Shown: positions 56,184-64,000 of the stretch, in pieces | Layout of the letters: each line of letters begins with the position of its first letter | Numbering within the stretch: position 1 is the first letter of the stretch | DNA from: Chitinispirillum alkaliphilum | Lineage (GTDB): Bacteria > Fibrobacterota > Chitinivibrionia > Chitinivibrionales > Chitinispirillaceae | Direction of reading: 5' to 3' | NCBI GenBank assembly: GCA_001045525.1 | Contig: LDWW01000002.1 | Coordinates: 248,001 to 312,000 of the forward strand | DNA: 64,000 nucleotides | The notes under the pieces: generated by a model | Seen by the model: the letters and a program-made list of their open reading frames with translations, nothing else | Databases searched by the model: none | What the model was told of the DNA's origin: nothing | Program-made: the position numbers and the translations under genes

Positions 56184-59100
56184 ATGAAAAAACTTATCCA
56201 CCTATCAGGGGCAGTGATCGCTGTTCTCTTTTTCATCTTCTGTGTGGAAAGCCCTCTAAATCCCTTTGACCCGGAATACAGAGGTGACTACAGGATCAAC
56301 CCCGGTGCCCTCTCCACGGAACTAAAAGCTTTTGTTCCTTACAAAGTGCATTACCGTCAGGGAAAAGACCTCTACAGCTCTATTGAAGTTTTTTCTGAAC
56401 CCAAAGGGTATATCGATTCCCCCTATTTTCTCCACAAACTCACTTCCGATACAATGACACTCTATTTTACCGGTGAATTTGAGGGAAAAGCTGGCATTGT
56501 GGGTATAAGACCCAACAAAATTGCTGATACTATATACTATGATGTAAATGTGAAATCTCCTTTTAAGATCAGTGGTGCAGATGATGTTTTGCTTAACGAC
56601 ACCACCAGTTTCTCCCTTGCAACAGTTCAGGGCGGAACAAAAGCAGCAGAAAATGTCAGGTCTGTTATCTGGTTTGTGGGAGATGAGCCTCAGGATACTC
56701 TGAATTACGATGTGCCTTTCAGACATGTATTCAGATCCGGTATCCATGGAAGAGTAAGCGCAGCGTGGACCGACTGGAGAGGTAATTCTTTCTCCACCGC
56801 TCAGCATGAGGTTGCAATCCACAGAGATCGCCCGGAAATTACCGAGCTTTCACCATCAAAAGAAATCTACTCCCCGGGAGACTCTATCTCCTTTGATCTG
56901 ACCCTTAGATCTCTTGAGGATGATACAGCCAGCCTTACACTGAAAACAGATCATGACACGTTGAATCAGGTGGTAATTTTCACCGAAAGAACAAAGCAAA
57001 TAACCATTGAAGGCTTTACACGCACGGTTAGCGACACAGGTACATTTGAAGCCACAGCCATACTGCAGAACCAATCAGGCATAAATTCGCGTCCCTTTAC
57101 TGCTGTTTATAAGGCAGCCACTTCCGGACCGGAGCTGTCCCTTACCCCCGGTTCCGATACTGTACTTGTACCGGTCGGGGTATCACATACTCTTTACGTA
57201 ACCGGGGAAGCGGAAAAATATGTATGGTCAGTTTCCGATGATAAATCTGACACTACGGAAGTAAATCAGCTGAGCAAAATCTTTTTTTCCGACAGCACAG
57301 ACGATGAAATTCTTTTGACAGTGTACGGTCTGGATCAGTTCGGCTACAGCGGCAACAGGGTGGAGATAACACTTATTCCGACAGTTTACCTATATACGAC
57401 TTCGTTTTCGGAAAAACCTTTCTCTGCAGGTATTTACGATTCTCTTCACTGGGAGATCGAACCAGCCAGCCCGGTCGGTGATATGGCCGAAACTGATGGT
57501 GAATATACCTGGGTGCTTAAAGATGATGAGGGTAACATAATCGTTGACACTTCAGGAAGTGATCTTCTGAGATTCTCATACATGTTTACCGACAGCACAA
57601 TCGCGCATATTCAGGTTACCTTTGTTGATGATAATGGGTTTGAAGCTGCACCACTTCAGCATTCCATACCGGTTCGCCTCTACAGACCGTTTATCACTAT
57701 CACCAACAATCCAAAAAGTGAGATTCTTGAGGGACTGGAGCTTAAGATCGCTTTCAGCGCTGTTGATTCCAACGGAACTGTTGAGACTGTACATCTGAAC
57801 TATCTGGACAGTAAAGAAATCGTAGTCCTGGATTCAACCCTGCAGCCGGATGAAACCCCGGTTGTTTTTGTTCCCCCGGTCGCAGGAGAGGGGACAATAC
57901 AGTTATGGGCTGTTGACGATCATGGTCTTTCATCAGATACCATAACCCATACACTTCTGGTGAAAAAATCATCACCGGTAATTACTTCCGTTGATCTCAA
58001 TAATGATGAAGTATATATCGGGCAGCCGGTAAGGTTCAGTGCATTTGCCAGATCGGCTCTGACCGGTGCACCTGTGAATGAGTACCACTGGGATTTCGGT
58101 GACGGAACTACAGAATCCACAGAGGATCACCGGATCACCCACACCTTCAATGAACCGAGCGAAACGGAGGTTACCGTGTACTGTGTTGATTCACTGGGTA
58201 TACGCAGTGAGCCGTATATTTTTACCGTTACAGTGGATGCCGGGATTCCGCGTGTTAAAAAAATTGAACTGGATGGGACAGAACTGTTCAGCGGAAAAGC
58301 CTTTACGGTTACCGTTTACGGAGAGGATAATCCTGGCGGTTCGGTAGATTCCTTTGAGGTAAGACTAACAAACTCAGAAGATTCCGATGATGTACTGACA
58401 TTCGCACACAATCAGTACAGAATATCTGTTACGGTTCCTGAAAGCGGCGGGTTCACACTTGAGGCGCGGGTGATGGATGATATGGAGCAGTGGTCAGAGT
58501 GGTTTGAATTTGAAGAAGTACTTGCGATTGAACCTGGCAATCCGAGGGTTGTTTCTGTTACCCAAATAGACAGTATAGCATGGATGCTTTACGATACACG
58601 GTTTGAAATCACCGCAAAAGCTCCCCGCGGAAAGATCGATAGCCTTATTGTAGATTGGGCTGATGGTACCGAAGACACCCTGAAGGCGACGGGTGCAGGC
58701 AGCTCCGCTGTTTTTTCCTTAAGGCACTCCTGGATGACTCCCCCCGAGGATGATCACTACATCATAACGGCATGGGCAATAGATGATGAAGGGGAGATAT
58801 CGGAACCATTTGAGTTTGAGGTAAACTTTGATGAAGGAAGACCGCAGATAAGAATAATAGAAACCGATTCAACCAGGGTATTCAGGGATTCAACTGGGCT
58901 TTATGGGGATACCTTGCTGGTACCTTATATCCCAAGATCAGGTAGTGGAGGGCATGTTGGGCAAACAGTTATAATTTCAACCGAAGCATACGATCCCAAT
59001 GGTGAAGTAGTCCGCTATTTTGTCGATTTTGAAGAACCGTTCGATACGACCGTCACACTCAACCAAAAATCAACGGACTCGGTTTTCGAAGTTACTATAA

Positions 59101-59588
59101 CCAAGTACTATACTAATGATGCACATGCCCCCTTCCCTCCAGGTAAGGCAATTAGAACAGCCGTCTTCTGTGTCGACAATGACGGGCTTATCGCAGCAGA
59201 CACCTTCTATCTCGAGGTGAAAGCGCGATTTCCCAGTCAATCTATTCAATATCCCGGACACAATGATACAATAGAAACGGAATCTTTCAATTTGGAATGG
59301 ACGAGAGGCGTAGACAGCAGATTAGGCCTTGACACCGAGTATAAAATCATTCTCCACTACAACTATAATTCATCGGATCGAACCTATTCTGAGACTGACT
59401 CACTTGTAACTTTCAAATTAAATGATGTATCAAAAACCACCGTAGGCCCTTTCTCAAAAGAGATCACCATGCCGGATAAATTTAAGGATGGAATTCACCG
59501 GGTTCAAATTGAATTTATCAATCGGTGTATACTTGGGTTTGAACACAGAACAATCAGAACATTTGACTACAAAGTCGGGGATGAGTGA
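56184..59588 (+). CDS. Large PKD-like repeat lipoprotein (module copy 1)
   Basis: 1134 residues from ATG 56184 (AAGGAGA upstream). The leader GAVIAVLFFIFC ends in a likely lipid-modified Cys at residue 20, followed by VESPLNPFDPEY. The body is a string of about ten Ig/PKD-like domains, the clearest being YHWDFGDGTTESTEDHRITHTF (about 634-655), with recurring Asp-Asn-Gly-Leu loops (VDDNGFEA, VDDHGLSS, VDSLGIRS, VDNDGLIA). These modules usually mediate protein or glycan contacts at the surface. It follows the anchored beta-protein gene after 10 bases. Confidence 0.8.
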   Translation: MKKLIHLSGAVIAVLFFIFCVESPLNPFDPEYRGDYRINPGALSTELKAFVPYKVHYRQGKDLYSSIEVFSEPKGYIDSPYFLHKLTSDTMTLYFTGEFEGKAGIVGIRPNKIADTIYYDVNVKSPFKISGADDVLLNDTTSFSLATVQGGTKAAENVRSVIWFVGDEPQDTLNYDVPFRHVFRSGIHGRVSAAWTDWRGNSFSTAQHEVAIHRDRPEITELSPSKEIYSPGDSISFDLTLRSLEDDTASLTLKTDHDTLNQVVIFTERTKQITIEGFTRTVSDTGTFEATAILQNQSGINSRPFTAVYKAATSGPELSLTPGSDTVLVPVGVSHTLYVTGEAEKYVWSVSDDKSDTTEVNQLSKIFFSDSTDDEILLTVYGLDQFGYSGNRVEITLIPTVYLYTTSFSEKPFSAGIYDSLHWEIEPASPVGDMAETDGEYTWVLKDDEGNIIVDTSGSDLLRFSYMFTDSTIAHIQVTFVDDNGFEAAPLQHSIPVRLYRPFITITNNPKSEILEGLELKIAFSAVDSNGTVETVHLNYLDSKEIVVLDSTLQPDETPVVFVPPVAGEGTIQLWAVDDHGLSSDTITHTLLVKKSSPVITSVDLNNDEVYIGQPVRFSAFARSALTGAPVNEYHWDFGDGTTESTEDHRITHTFNEPSETEVTVYCVDSLGIRSEPYIFTVTVDAGIPRVKKIELDGTELFSGKAFTVTVYGEDNPGGSVDSFEVRLTNSEDSDDVLTFAHNQYRISVTVPESGGFTLEARVMDDMEQWSEWFEFEEVLAIEPGNPRVVSVTQIDSIAWMLYDTRFEITAKAPRGKIDSLIVDWADGTEDTLKATGAGSSAVFSLRHSWMTPPEDDHYIITAWAIDDEGEISEPFEFEVNFDEGRPQIRIIETDSTRVFRDSTGLYGDTLLVPYIPRSGSGGHVGQTVIISTEAYDPNGEVVRYFVDFEEPFDTTVTLNQKSTDSVFEVTITKYYTNDAHAPFPPGKAIRTAVFCVDNDGLIAADTFYLEVKARFPSQSIQYPGHNDTIETESFNLEWTRGVDSRLGLDTEYKIILHYNYNSSDRTYSETDSLVTFKLNDVSKTTVGPFSKEITMPDKFKDGIHRVQIEFINRCILGFEHRTIRTFDYKVGDE

Positions 59589-59590
59589 TT

Positions 59591-60496
59591 ATGAGAAAAA
59601 AAACACAGACTCTGTTTGAAATGAAAACCGCTTTGATTACAATTCTCGTTCTATTTGCCATGCACACAACAGTGTCTGGCACTCAGGAGGATTCTCCAAG
59701 CGGATACACCTACCTTACAGGTGTAGTTTTCGGAGACCTCCAAAAGGATGTATATCTGGTGAAGGGTGAGATAAGCGTGCCTGAAGGAGAAGTTCTTACC
59801 ATTGAAGCCGGTTCGCTCATTGCATTTGCCCCCGGTGCATCACTAACCGTGGAAGGGCAGTTTCTTTGCAGAGGTAAACCCCGCTCCACGATCTCGCTTT
59901 CCTCTCCGGCAAATATTGGCTCTATGCCTGACCTCTCAGGTGAGGAGCGCTGGCGTGGTATAAGGGTTAAAAGTTCGGGAAAAATTGACCTGAGATATTG
60001 TGTGATCAGCGGTGGCACAAACGGTGTGATTATCGATTCAGAAAACGCCAGCGCTGTGCTCAATATGGTCTCATTCAGAAATATATCCAACAGCGCACTT
60101 ATTTACAATGCAGAAGAGGTGAAAGTAGCAGAGGGAGACTTTACTTCCCTCTTTATCACTCCATCTGATGGTCTGATACGTGTTGCTGACAGCAGAGATG
60201 AAATTCCAGATTCAACACTCCAGGCTTTGACATCAGATTTCGACTCCGGGGAGAACAGAAACTTAAGAACCACCAGACTGACTCTCAGTATCACCGGAGC
60301 AACAGGCGCCCTTACCGGCATTGCCGGTCTGGCTGCGGGCCACTATTTCTATAACAGATACAAAAACACAGACTCCTCACCATCCAGTTTAGCTCAATAT
60401 GAACGCAGGGCAAAAGCGGGACGCGCACTGGGTTTTGCCGGAGGAATTCTGGCAGGAGCTGCATTTTGCGGACTGGGGATCACATTTCTGTTTTGA
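59591..60496 (+). CDS. Exported beta-strand-rich anchored protein (module copy 2)
   Basis: 301 residues from ATG 59591; GTG 59585 would overlap the previous stop. Signal peptide ALITILVLFAMHTTVSG. It is a diverged paralog of the protein at 55322: YLTGVVFGDLQKDVYLVKGEISVPEGEVLTIEAGSLIAFAPGASLTVEGQFLCRGKP lines up with that protein's SGQSLTIEPG region, and the C-terminal helices (TGATGALTGIAGLAAGHYFYNRYKN; GFAGGILAGAAFCGLGITFLF) end in the same ITFLF. The gap to the upstream gene is 2 bases, which suggests the duplicated modules are transcribed together. Confidence 0.72.
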   Translation: MRKKTQTLFEMKTALITILVLFAMHTTVSGTQEDSPSGYTYLTGVVFGDLQKDVYLVKGEISVPEGEVLTIEAGSLIAFAPGASLTVEGQFLCRGKPRSTISLSSPANIGSMPDLSGEERWRGIRVKSSGKIDLRYCVISGGTNGVIIDSENASAVLNMVSFRNISNSALIYNAEEVKVAEGDFTSLFITPSDGLIRVADSRDEIPDSTLQALTSDFDSGENRNLRTTRLTLSITGATGALTGIAGLAAGHYFYNRYKNTDSSPSSLAQYERRAKAGRALGFAGGILAGAAFCGLGITFLF

Positions 60497-60543
60497 TACA
60501 TTTTCGCCTATACGAAAACTTTAGCATATATAAAGGAGTAATT

Positions 60544-63500
60544 ATGGCAAGGCTAATTAAGCGGTCAATCACGGCCCCTTTCATCCTATCTGTTCTGCTC
60601 ACACTAAGCTGTAACTGGAATTTCGACAACACGGTCTCTGACTCCTTCACAGGAGACTACTCATTCACAATCGAACCCTCATGGAGCAGCAGTGACACAC
60701 TTGCTGTTTTCTCACCCTACACCATACGATTTGTGGATATGGGGGAAGACACCTTCGCTTCATGGAAAGTACGTGCTGCAACAGAAGGGGTGCTCTACGG
60801 TGGAAAACAGGAGTTTGACAGCAGAACCGATTCCGCCTCACTACTCTTTCTCCGCGAGTACAGCGGATATGTGCACGTTTACGCAGTTCGCCCAAACAGA
60901 AGAGAAATGACCGACAGTGTATACGTGCAGGCAAAAAATTTCTTTTCTGTCTCAGGCCCTTCTGTTACGGGTCCCGATGGTGCCAAGTACAGCGTGATAT
61001 CCACAAGTGAAGATTTCTCCGGTGAGGATAATCTTACCATTGACTGGTACATCGGCGACAGCGCACTTGCAGTAGAGAAACCGTTTTCCTCTGCACTCAA
61101 TCTAAGTGACCTGTCTCCCGGAGAGCATGATCTCGAAGCGCGTATCAGCGGGTTTGGCTCACAGCTGATCGTTACAAAAAATATTCTTGTGGAGGCCTTG
61201 CAGGATGCTCCCGCCCTTAGTTCAACCAGACTTGAACTGCAGGGTACCGCTGGCAGCAGCATTGTCATAAGTGCTCCGTCTGTAGTAAGCGGAAAGCCAG
61301 CTGTGTGGAACTGGGATCTTGACCAAAGCGGCAGTGCAGACACAACAACAGAGCATAATAATATCACCCGTACCTTTGATGAAGCCGGGGAATACCCCAT
61401 AGTGGTCTGGTTTACCGACACATCCTCGGTGAGCTCAAACAGATGCACCATCACGGTCGTTGTTTCAGAACAGGGAACACCGGTTGTGACAAACGCAGTG
61501 CTCTCTTCAAGTGATGCAATCACGGGTGAAACTGTCTCCCTCACTGTTTCTGCATCTGTTGACGGAGATCAAACCATAGACACTTTGGTTATTGACACAA
61601 ACGGAACTGTATTTATAACTGTTTACCCAAATACCACCACTGTGGACACCACTTTTAACCTGCGGTTTTCAAACAGCGGATCATACACAACCGGTGTTGT
61701 GGCCAAAACCGAAATCCATGAAAGTACACGTCTGGAAGCGGGGGTGATTACGGTTACCTCAGGGCAGCCGGTTATTAACGAACTGACCCCACAGAGAATT
61801 CTGCGCGGAGTGGCCACCGATTTAAGTATCATCTTTGAGGCTCCCCGGACAGTAAAGGCTTTCAGCGTGTGGATGGAGCAGGACAGCACACCCTCCTACA
61901 GCTCAGAAAACCTTTTTACCTTTACCTTTGAAGATACCGGAAGTTATACTTTCAATGCACGGGTGCGGGATACCGCAGGTGTGAAGTCTGCCATTTTTAC
62001 ATCCCAGATAGAGGTGGTCAGTGAAGGTGAGCCTGTTGTGGAGTCCGTTACTGCAGACACCAGCGAAATCTATGCACACCACAACCGAAACATTACGGTC
62101 AGCGCACTGGACAGCGACGGTGAGATTGAGATGATTTTCCTGAAAACCAACACTGCGGGTACTATTGACAGCGCAGAAGTATCGGGTGCCTCTGCAGAGC
62201 ATACCTTCCCGGTACAGTTCTCACTTTCAGACACCGGAAGAGTGGAGATCTCTGCAAGTGCAAGGGACAATGACGGAAGATATTCCGCATGGAAGACACT
62301 TGTTATCGAGGTAAAGCCCGGTTATCCGGTTATGGATTCTCTTGTCACCGACAAATCAGTTCTTTATACCCGTGATTCTGTTATGGTAAAGTTTGGTGCC
62401 CACGATCCAAACGGTACGATTGAGAGCTACTATTTCAGCCATGGCCAGGGGTTTGAGCCTGTGGAGGGAAATGAGTTTGCATGGACACCGCCGGAGGCTG
62501 GAACATTTACCCTTAAGGTGTTTGCGGTTGATAATGACGGGTTACACAGTGACACGCTCAGCACCACTGCAGAGGTAAACGAGTACACCGCATCTCTTGA
62601 CAATATTACAACTGACACCGACAGGGATGAAATTTTCATCCTCTCCCCTGTCCGTTTTACCGTACACGGAAGTGTGACCGGAGGCGGTAACCTTGACAAC
62701 ATTACACTTGTGCACGGAAATGCCGCTCCGCAAACGGAATCTGCCGAAGGGGACAGTGCAGTGTTTGAGATAACCTTTACACAGGATCAGGCCGGCACAC
62801 AGGTGCTTAAGTTCAGTGGCACTGATGATCTGGGCAGGATAACCGATACTCTCTTTGATACCGTAAATGTGAGAACAGGAAGACCGGTTGTGGTATCCAT
62901 TGAAACGGATCCGGAACCTGATACAATATTTGTAAATACCGAGGTCACCTTTACCGTAACAGCTGAAGACACAAACGGAACAGTTGATTTCATAAAGGTG
63001 GATACGGGATCAGGCTCATTTGGCGAATGGCAGGAGATGAGCGGCGATACATACCAGTTTACCGCAGAGTATGACACTTCACAGTACGGAAGTAAAACGG
63101 TAAGGGTGCGTGTGATGGATAACCACGGGTTAGTCTCCGATACGGCACAGTTCGAATTCAATGTGCGGCTGGGAAGACCCGTTGTATGGGGAAACACTCC
63201 GGATGGGGATCAGGATACCATCTTTGTGGTGGTGGACAATGGTTTAACACGAACTGGTGTAAAGTACTACGCTAAGGTAAACGCATATGACAACGGTACC
63301 ATAGAGCGGTACTACTGGGCTAATACCAAATGGCCGGATACCAATATGGTTACCACTGTCGACAGCCTCGAGTGGAATGTTGATCAAGCGAGGATCAACA
63401 ATGGTGTACCTAAATACATTCACGTGCGTGACAACGATGGTTTAGTTGCAGGCAAGAAGTTTGTAATCGTAGCGGACAGCGCACCGCCTGTACCTTCTGT

Positions 63501-63858
63501 GACCTATAGTGACTCGAGAAACGAGCTTTCCTGGTCAGGTATGGATGTAATTGACAGTTTAGATACAGAGTACCGTATACTGATAAAAAAGGGTTCTCAG
63601 CTGACTGAAAGCGACACCACAGAGCAGTATATTGTGCAGGACTGGAGAAGAGGTGGTGATTTTGAGTTTGATGGGCAGAATTCGCGTCCCTTTTCATTTA
63701 CCTTTGAGCCGGAGGATTGTGAAAGCGGAACCTGTACCTATTACTACAGGGTGATGGCACGGGACAGGCATGGATCGGTGAGTAAAACTGCTTTGGCAAA
63801 TAATAATTTCGACTGGACACCGCCCAAGGATGATGATGAATCCTCGGAGGACCGGTGA
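60544..63858 (+). CDS. Large PKD-like repeat lipoprotein (module copy 2)
   Basis: 1104 residues from ATG 60544 (AAAGGAG upstream). Lipobox LTLSC near residue 22, then NWNFDNTVSDSFTGDYSF. A chain of Ig/PKD-like domains follows (WNWDLDQSGSADTTTEHNNITRTFDEAGEYPIVVWFTD; VDNDGLHSDTLSTTAEV; VMDNHGLVSDTAQFEFNVR), and the end is disordered and acidic (WTPPKDDDESSEDR). It is a paralog of the protein at 56184, sharing module architecture and the DNxGL-type loops. Both carry a Tyr/Asp-rich start just after the lipid anchor (GDYRINPG / GDYSFTIE). Confidence 0.8.
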   Translation: MARLIKRSITAPFILSVLLTLSCNWNFDNTVSDSFTGDYSFTIEPSWSSSDTLAVFSPYTIRFVDMGEDTFASWKVRAATEGVLYGGKQEFDSRTDSASLLFLREYSGYVHVYAVRPNRREMTDSVYVQAKNFFSVSGPSVTGPDGAKYSVISTSEDFSGEDNLTIDWYIGDSALAVEKPFSSALNLSDLSPGEHDLEARISGFGSQLIVTKNILVEALQDAPALSSTRLELQGTAGSSIVISAPSVVSGKPAVWNWDLDQSGSADTTTEHNNITRTFDEAGEYPIVVWFTDTSSVSSNRCTITVVVSEQGTPVVTNAVLSSSDAITGETVSLTVSASVDGDQTIDTLVIDTNGTVFITVYPNTTTVDTTFNLRFSNSGSYTTGVVAKTEIHESTRLEAGVITVTSGQPVINELTPQRILRGVATDLSIIFEAPRTVKAFSVWMEQDSTPSYSSENLFTFTFEDTGSYTFNARVRDTAGVKSAIFTSQIEVVSEGEPVVESVTADTSEIYAHHNRNITVSALDSDGEIEMIFLKTNTAGTIDSAEVSGASAEHTFPVQFSLSDTGRVEISASARDNDGRYSAWKTLVIEVKPGYPVMDSLVTDKSVLYTRDSVMVKFGAHDPNGTIESYYFSHGQGFEPVEGNEFAWTPPEAGTFTLKVFAVDNDGLHSDTLSTTAEVNEYTASLDNITTDTDRDEIFILSPVRFTVHGSVTGGGNLDNITLVHGNAAPQTESAEGDSAVFEITFTQDQAGTQVLKFSGTDDLGRITDTLFDTVNVRTGRPVVVSIETDPEPDTIFVNTEVTFTVTAEDTNGTVDFIKVDTGSGSFGEWQEMSGDTYQFTAEYDTSQYGSKTVRVRVMDNHGLVSDTAQFEFNVRLGRPVVWGNTPDGDQDTIFVVVDNGLTRTGVKYYAKVNAYDNGTIERYYWANTKWPDTNMVTTVDSLEWNVDQARINNGVPKYIHVRDNDGLVAGKKFVIVADSAPPVPSVTYSDSRNELSWSGMDVIDSLDTEYRILIKKGSQLTESDTTEQYIVQDWRRGGDFEFDGQNSRPFSFTFEPEDCESGTCTYYYRVMARDRHGSVSKTALANNNFDWTPPKDDDESSEDR

Positions 63859-63876
63859 ATTTCGGAGCCCCCTATT

Positions 63877-63896
63877 CCCCCGATAACAATCGGGGG
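63877..63896 (+). terminator. Hairpin after the second repeat lipoprotein gene
   Basis: CCCCCGAT and ATCGGGGG pair perfectly around AACA, 18 bases after the stop codon. Only ACTTTC follows, so termination is likely but not certain. Confidence 0.55.
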
Positions 63897-63952
63897 ACTT
63901 TCGGAAGGGGAGCATTGTCAGCTACAATAGGCTGTGGATGGAAAAAAGTGTA

Positions 63953-64000
63953 ATGCAAATACCGCTCGGGTAAAACGCGCAAGGGGGGACGGCTATGTGG
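63953..64000 (+). repeat. R2 interspersed structured repeat, copy E, cut by the window edge
   Basis: The last 48 bases match the start of the R2 core of copy B (43760-43810): TGCAAATACCGCTCGGGTAA..., then AAGGGGGGACGGCTATGTGG. The variable hairpin would begin just past the end of the window. Confidence 0.8.

Overview
The window reads as chromosomal DNA of a Gram-negative bacterium with a heavily decorated envelope. Evidence: many signal peptides and lipoproteins, several predicted outer-membrane beta-barrels, two proteins with von Willebrand A domains, PKD-like repeat lipoproteins, carboxypeptidase-regulatory-like domains and C-terminal segments that resemble sorting or FlgD-type domains. The style recalls the Fibrobacterota (Chitinispirillum-like members of the FCB group). 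That is a judgement from gene style alone; no rRNA or other marker gene is present to confirm it.

Layout. 1-3.3 kb: a partial MATE exporter (minus strand), a ZIP metal transporter and a dihydroorotate-dehydrogenase-like flavoprotein. 3.5-8.7 kb: a tight minus-strand operon of a LolA-like periplasmic carrier, two FtsX/MacB-type permeases, an ABC ATPase and a porin-like barrel, which looks like an envelope lipid or lipoprotein trafficking route. 8.8-9.7 kb: an exported phosphodiester-glycosidase-domain protein. 10.2-17.9 kb: a minus-strand run of seven genes headed by a NicO-type metal permease and followed by lipoproteins, beta-barrels and a protein with a 54-bp tandem repeat. 18.0-23.9 kb: a seven-gene minus-strand operon joining a ZnuABC-like metal importer to a Rieske protein, a multi-span membrane protein, a gluconate-dehydrogenase-subunit-3-like protein and a GMC flavoprotein. 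It looks like an exported redox enzyme with its own electron route and metal supply, and it is the best candidate for an under-described system.

24-37.5 kb: a small exported protein, two large paralogous vWA proteins, a barrel/TPR protein, then twin genes with Ser-Asp-Asp repeats and poly-Asp tails that share a nearly identical 500-bp tract. 38-42.8 kb: an HD-domain hydrolase, two small unknowns and an RtcB RNA ligase. 42.8-44.4 kb: a decayed transposase split by an interspersed repeat. 44.5-55 kb: a polysaccharide deacetylase, a Lon-type protease, a DUF504/MJ1316-type protein, an exported adenosine-deaminase-like enzyme, an EEP nuclease/phosphatase-fold protein, and hisE-hisG. 55.3-63.9 kb: two tandem copies of a two-gene module (beta-strand-rich anchored protein plus a PKD-like lipoprotein above 1,100 residues).

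Two interspersed non-coding repeat families run through the gene-poor gaps. R1 (3 copies, 200-387 bp) has 18-bp terminal inverted repeats and looks like a MITE. R2 (several full and partial copies) is GC-rich and rich in hairpins; one hairpin keeps its pairing between copies although its sequence differs, and one copy sits inside the transposase remnant. I saw no tRNA, rRNA or CRISPR array.
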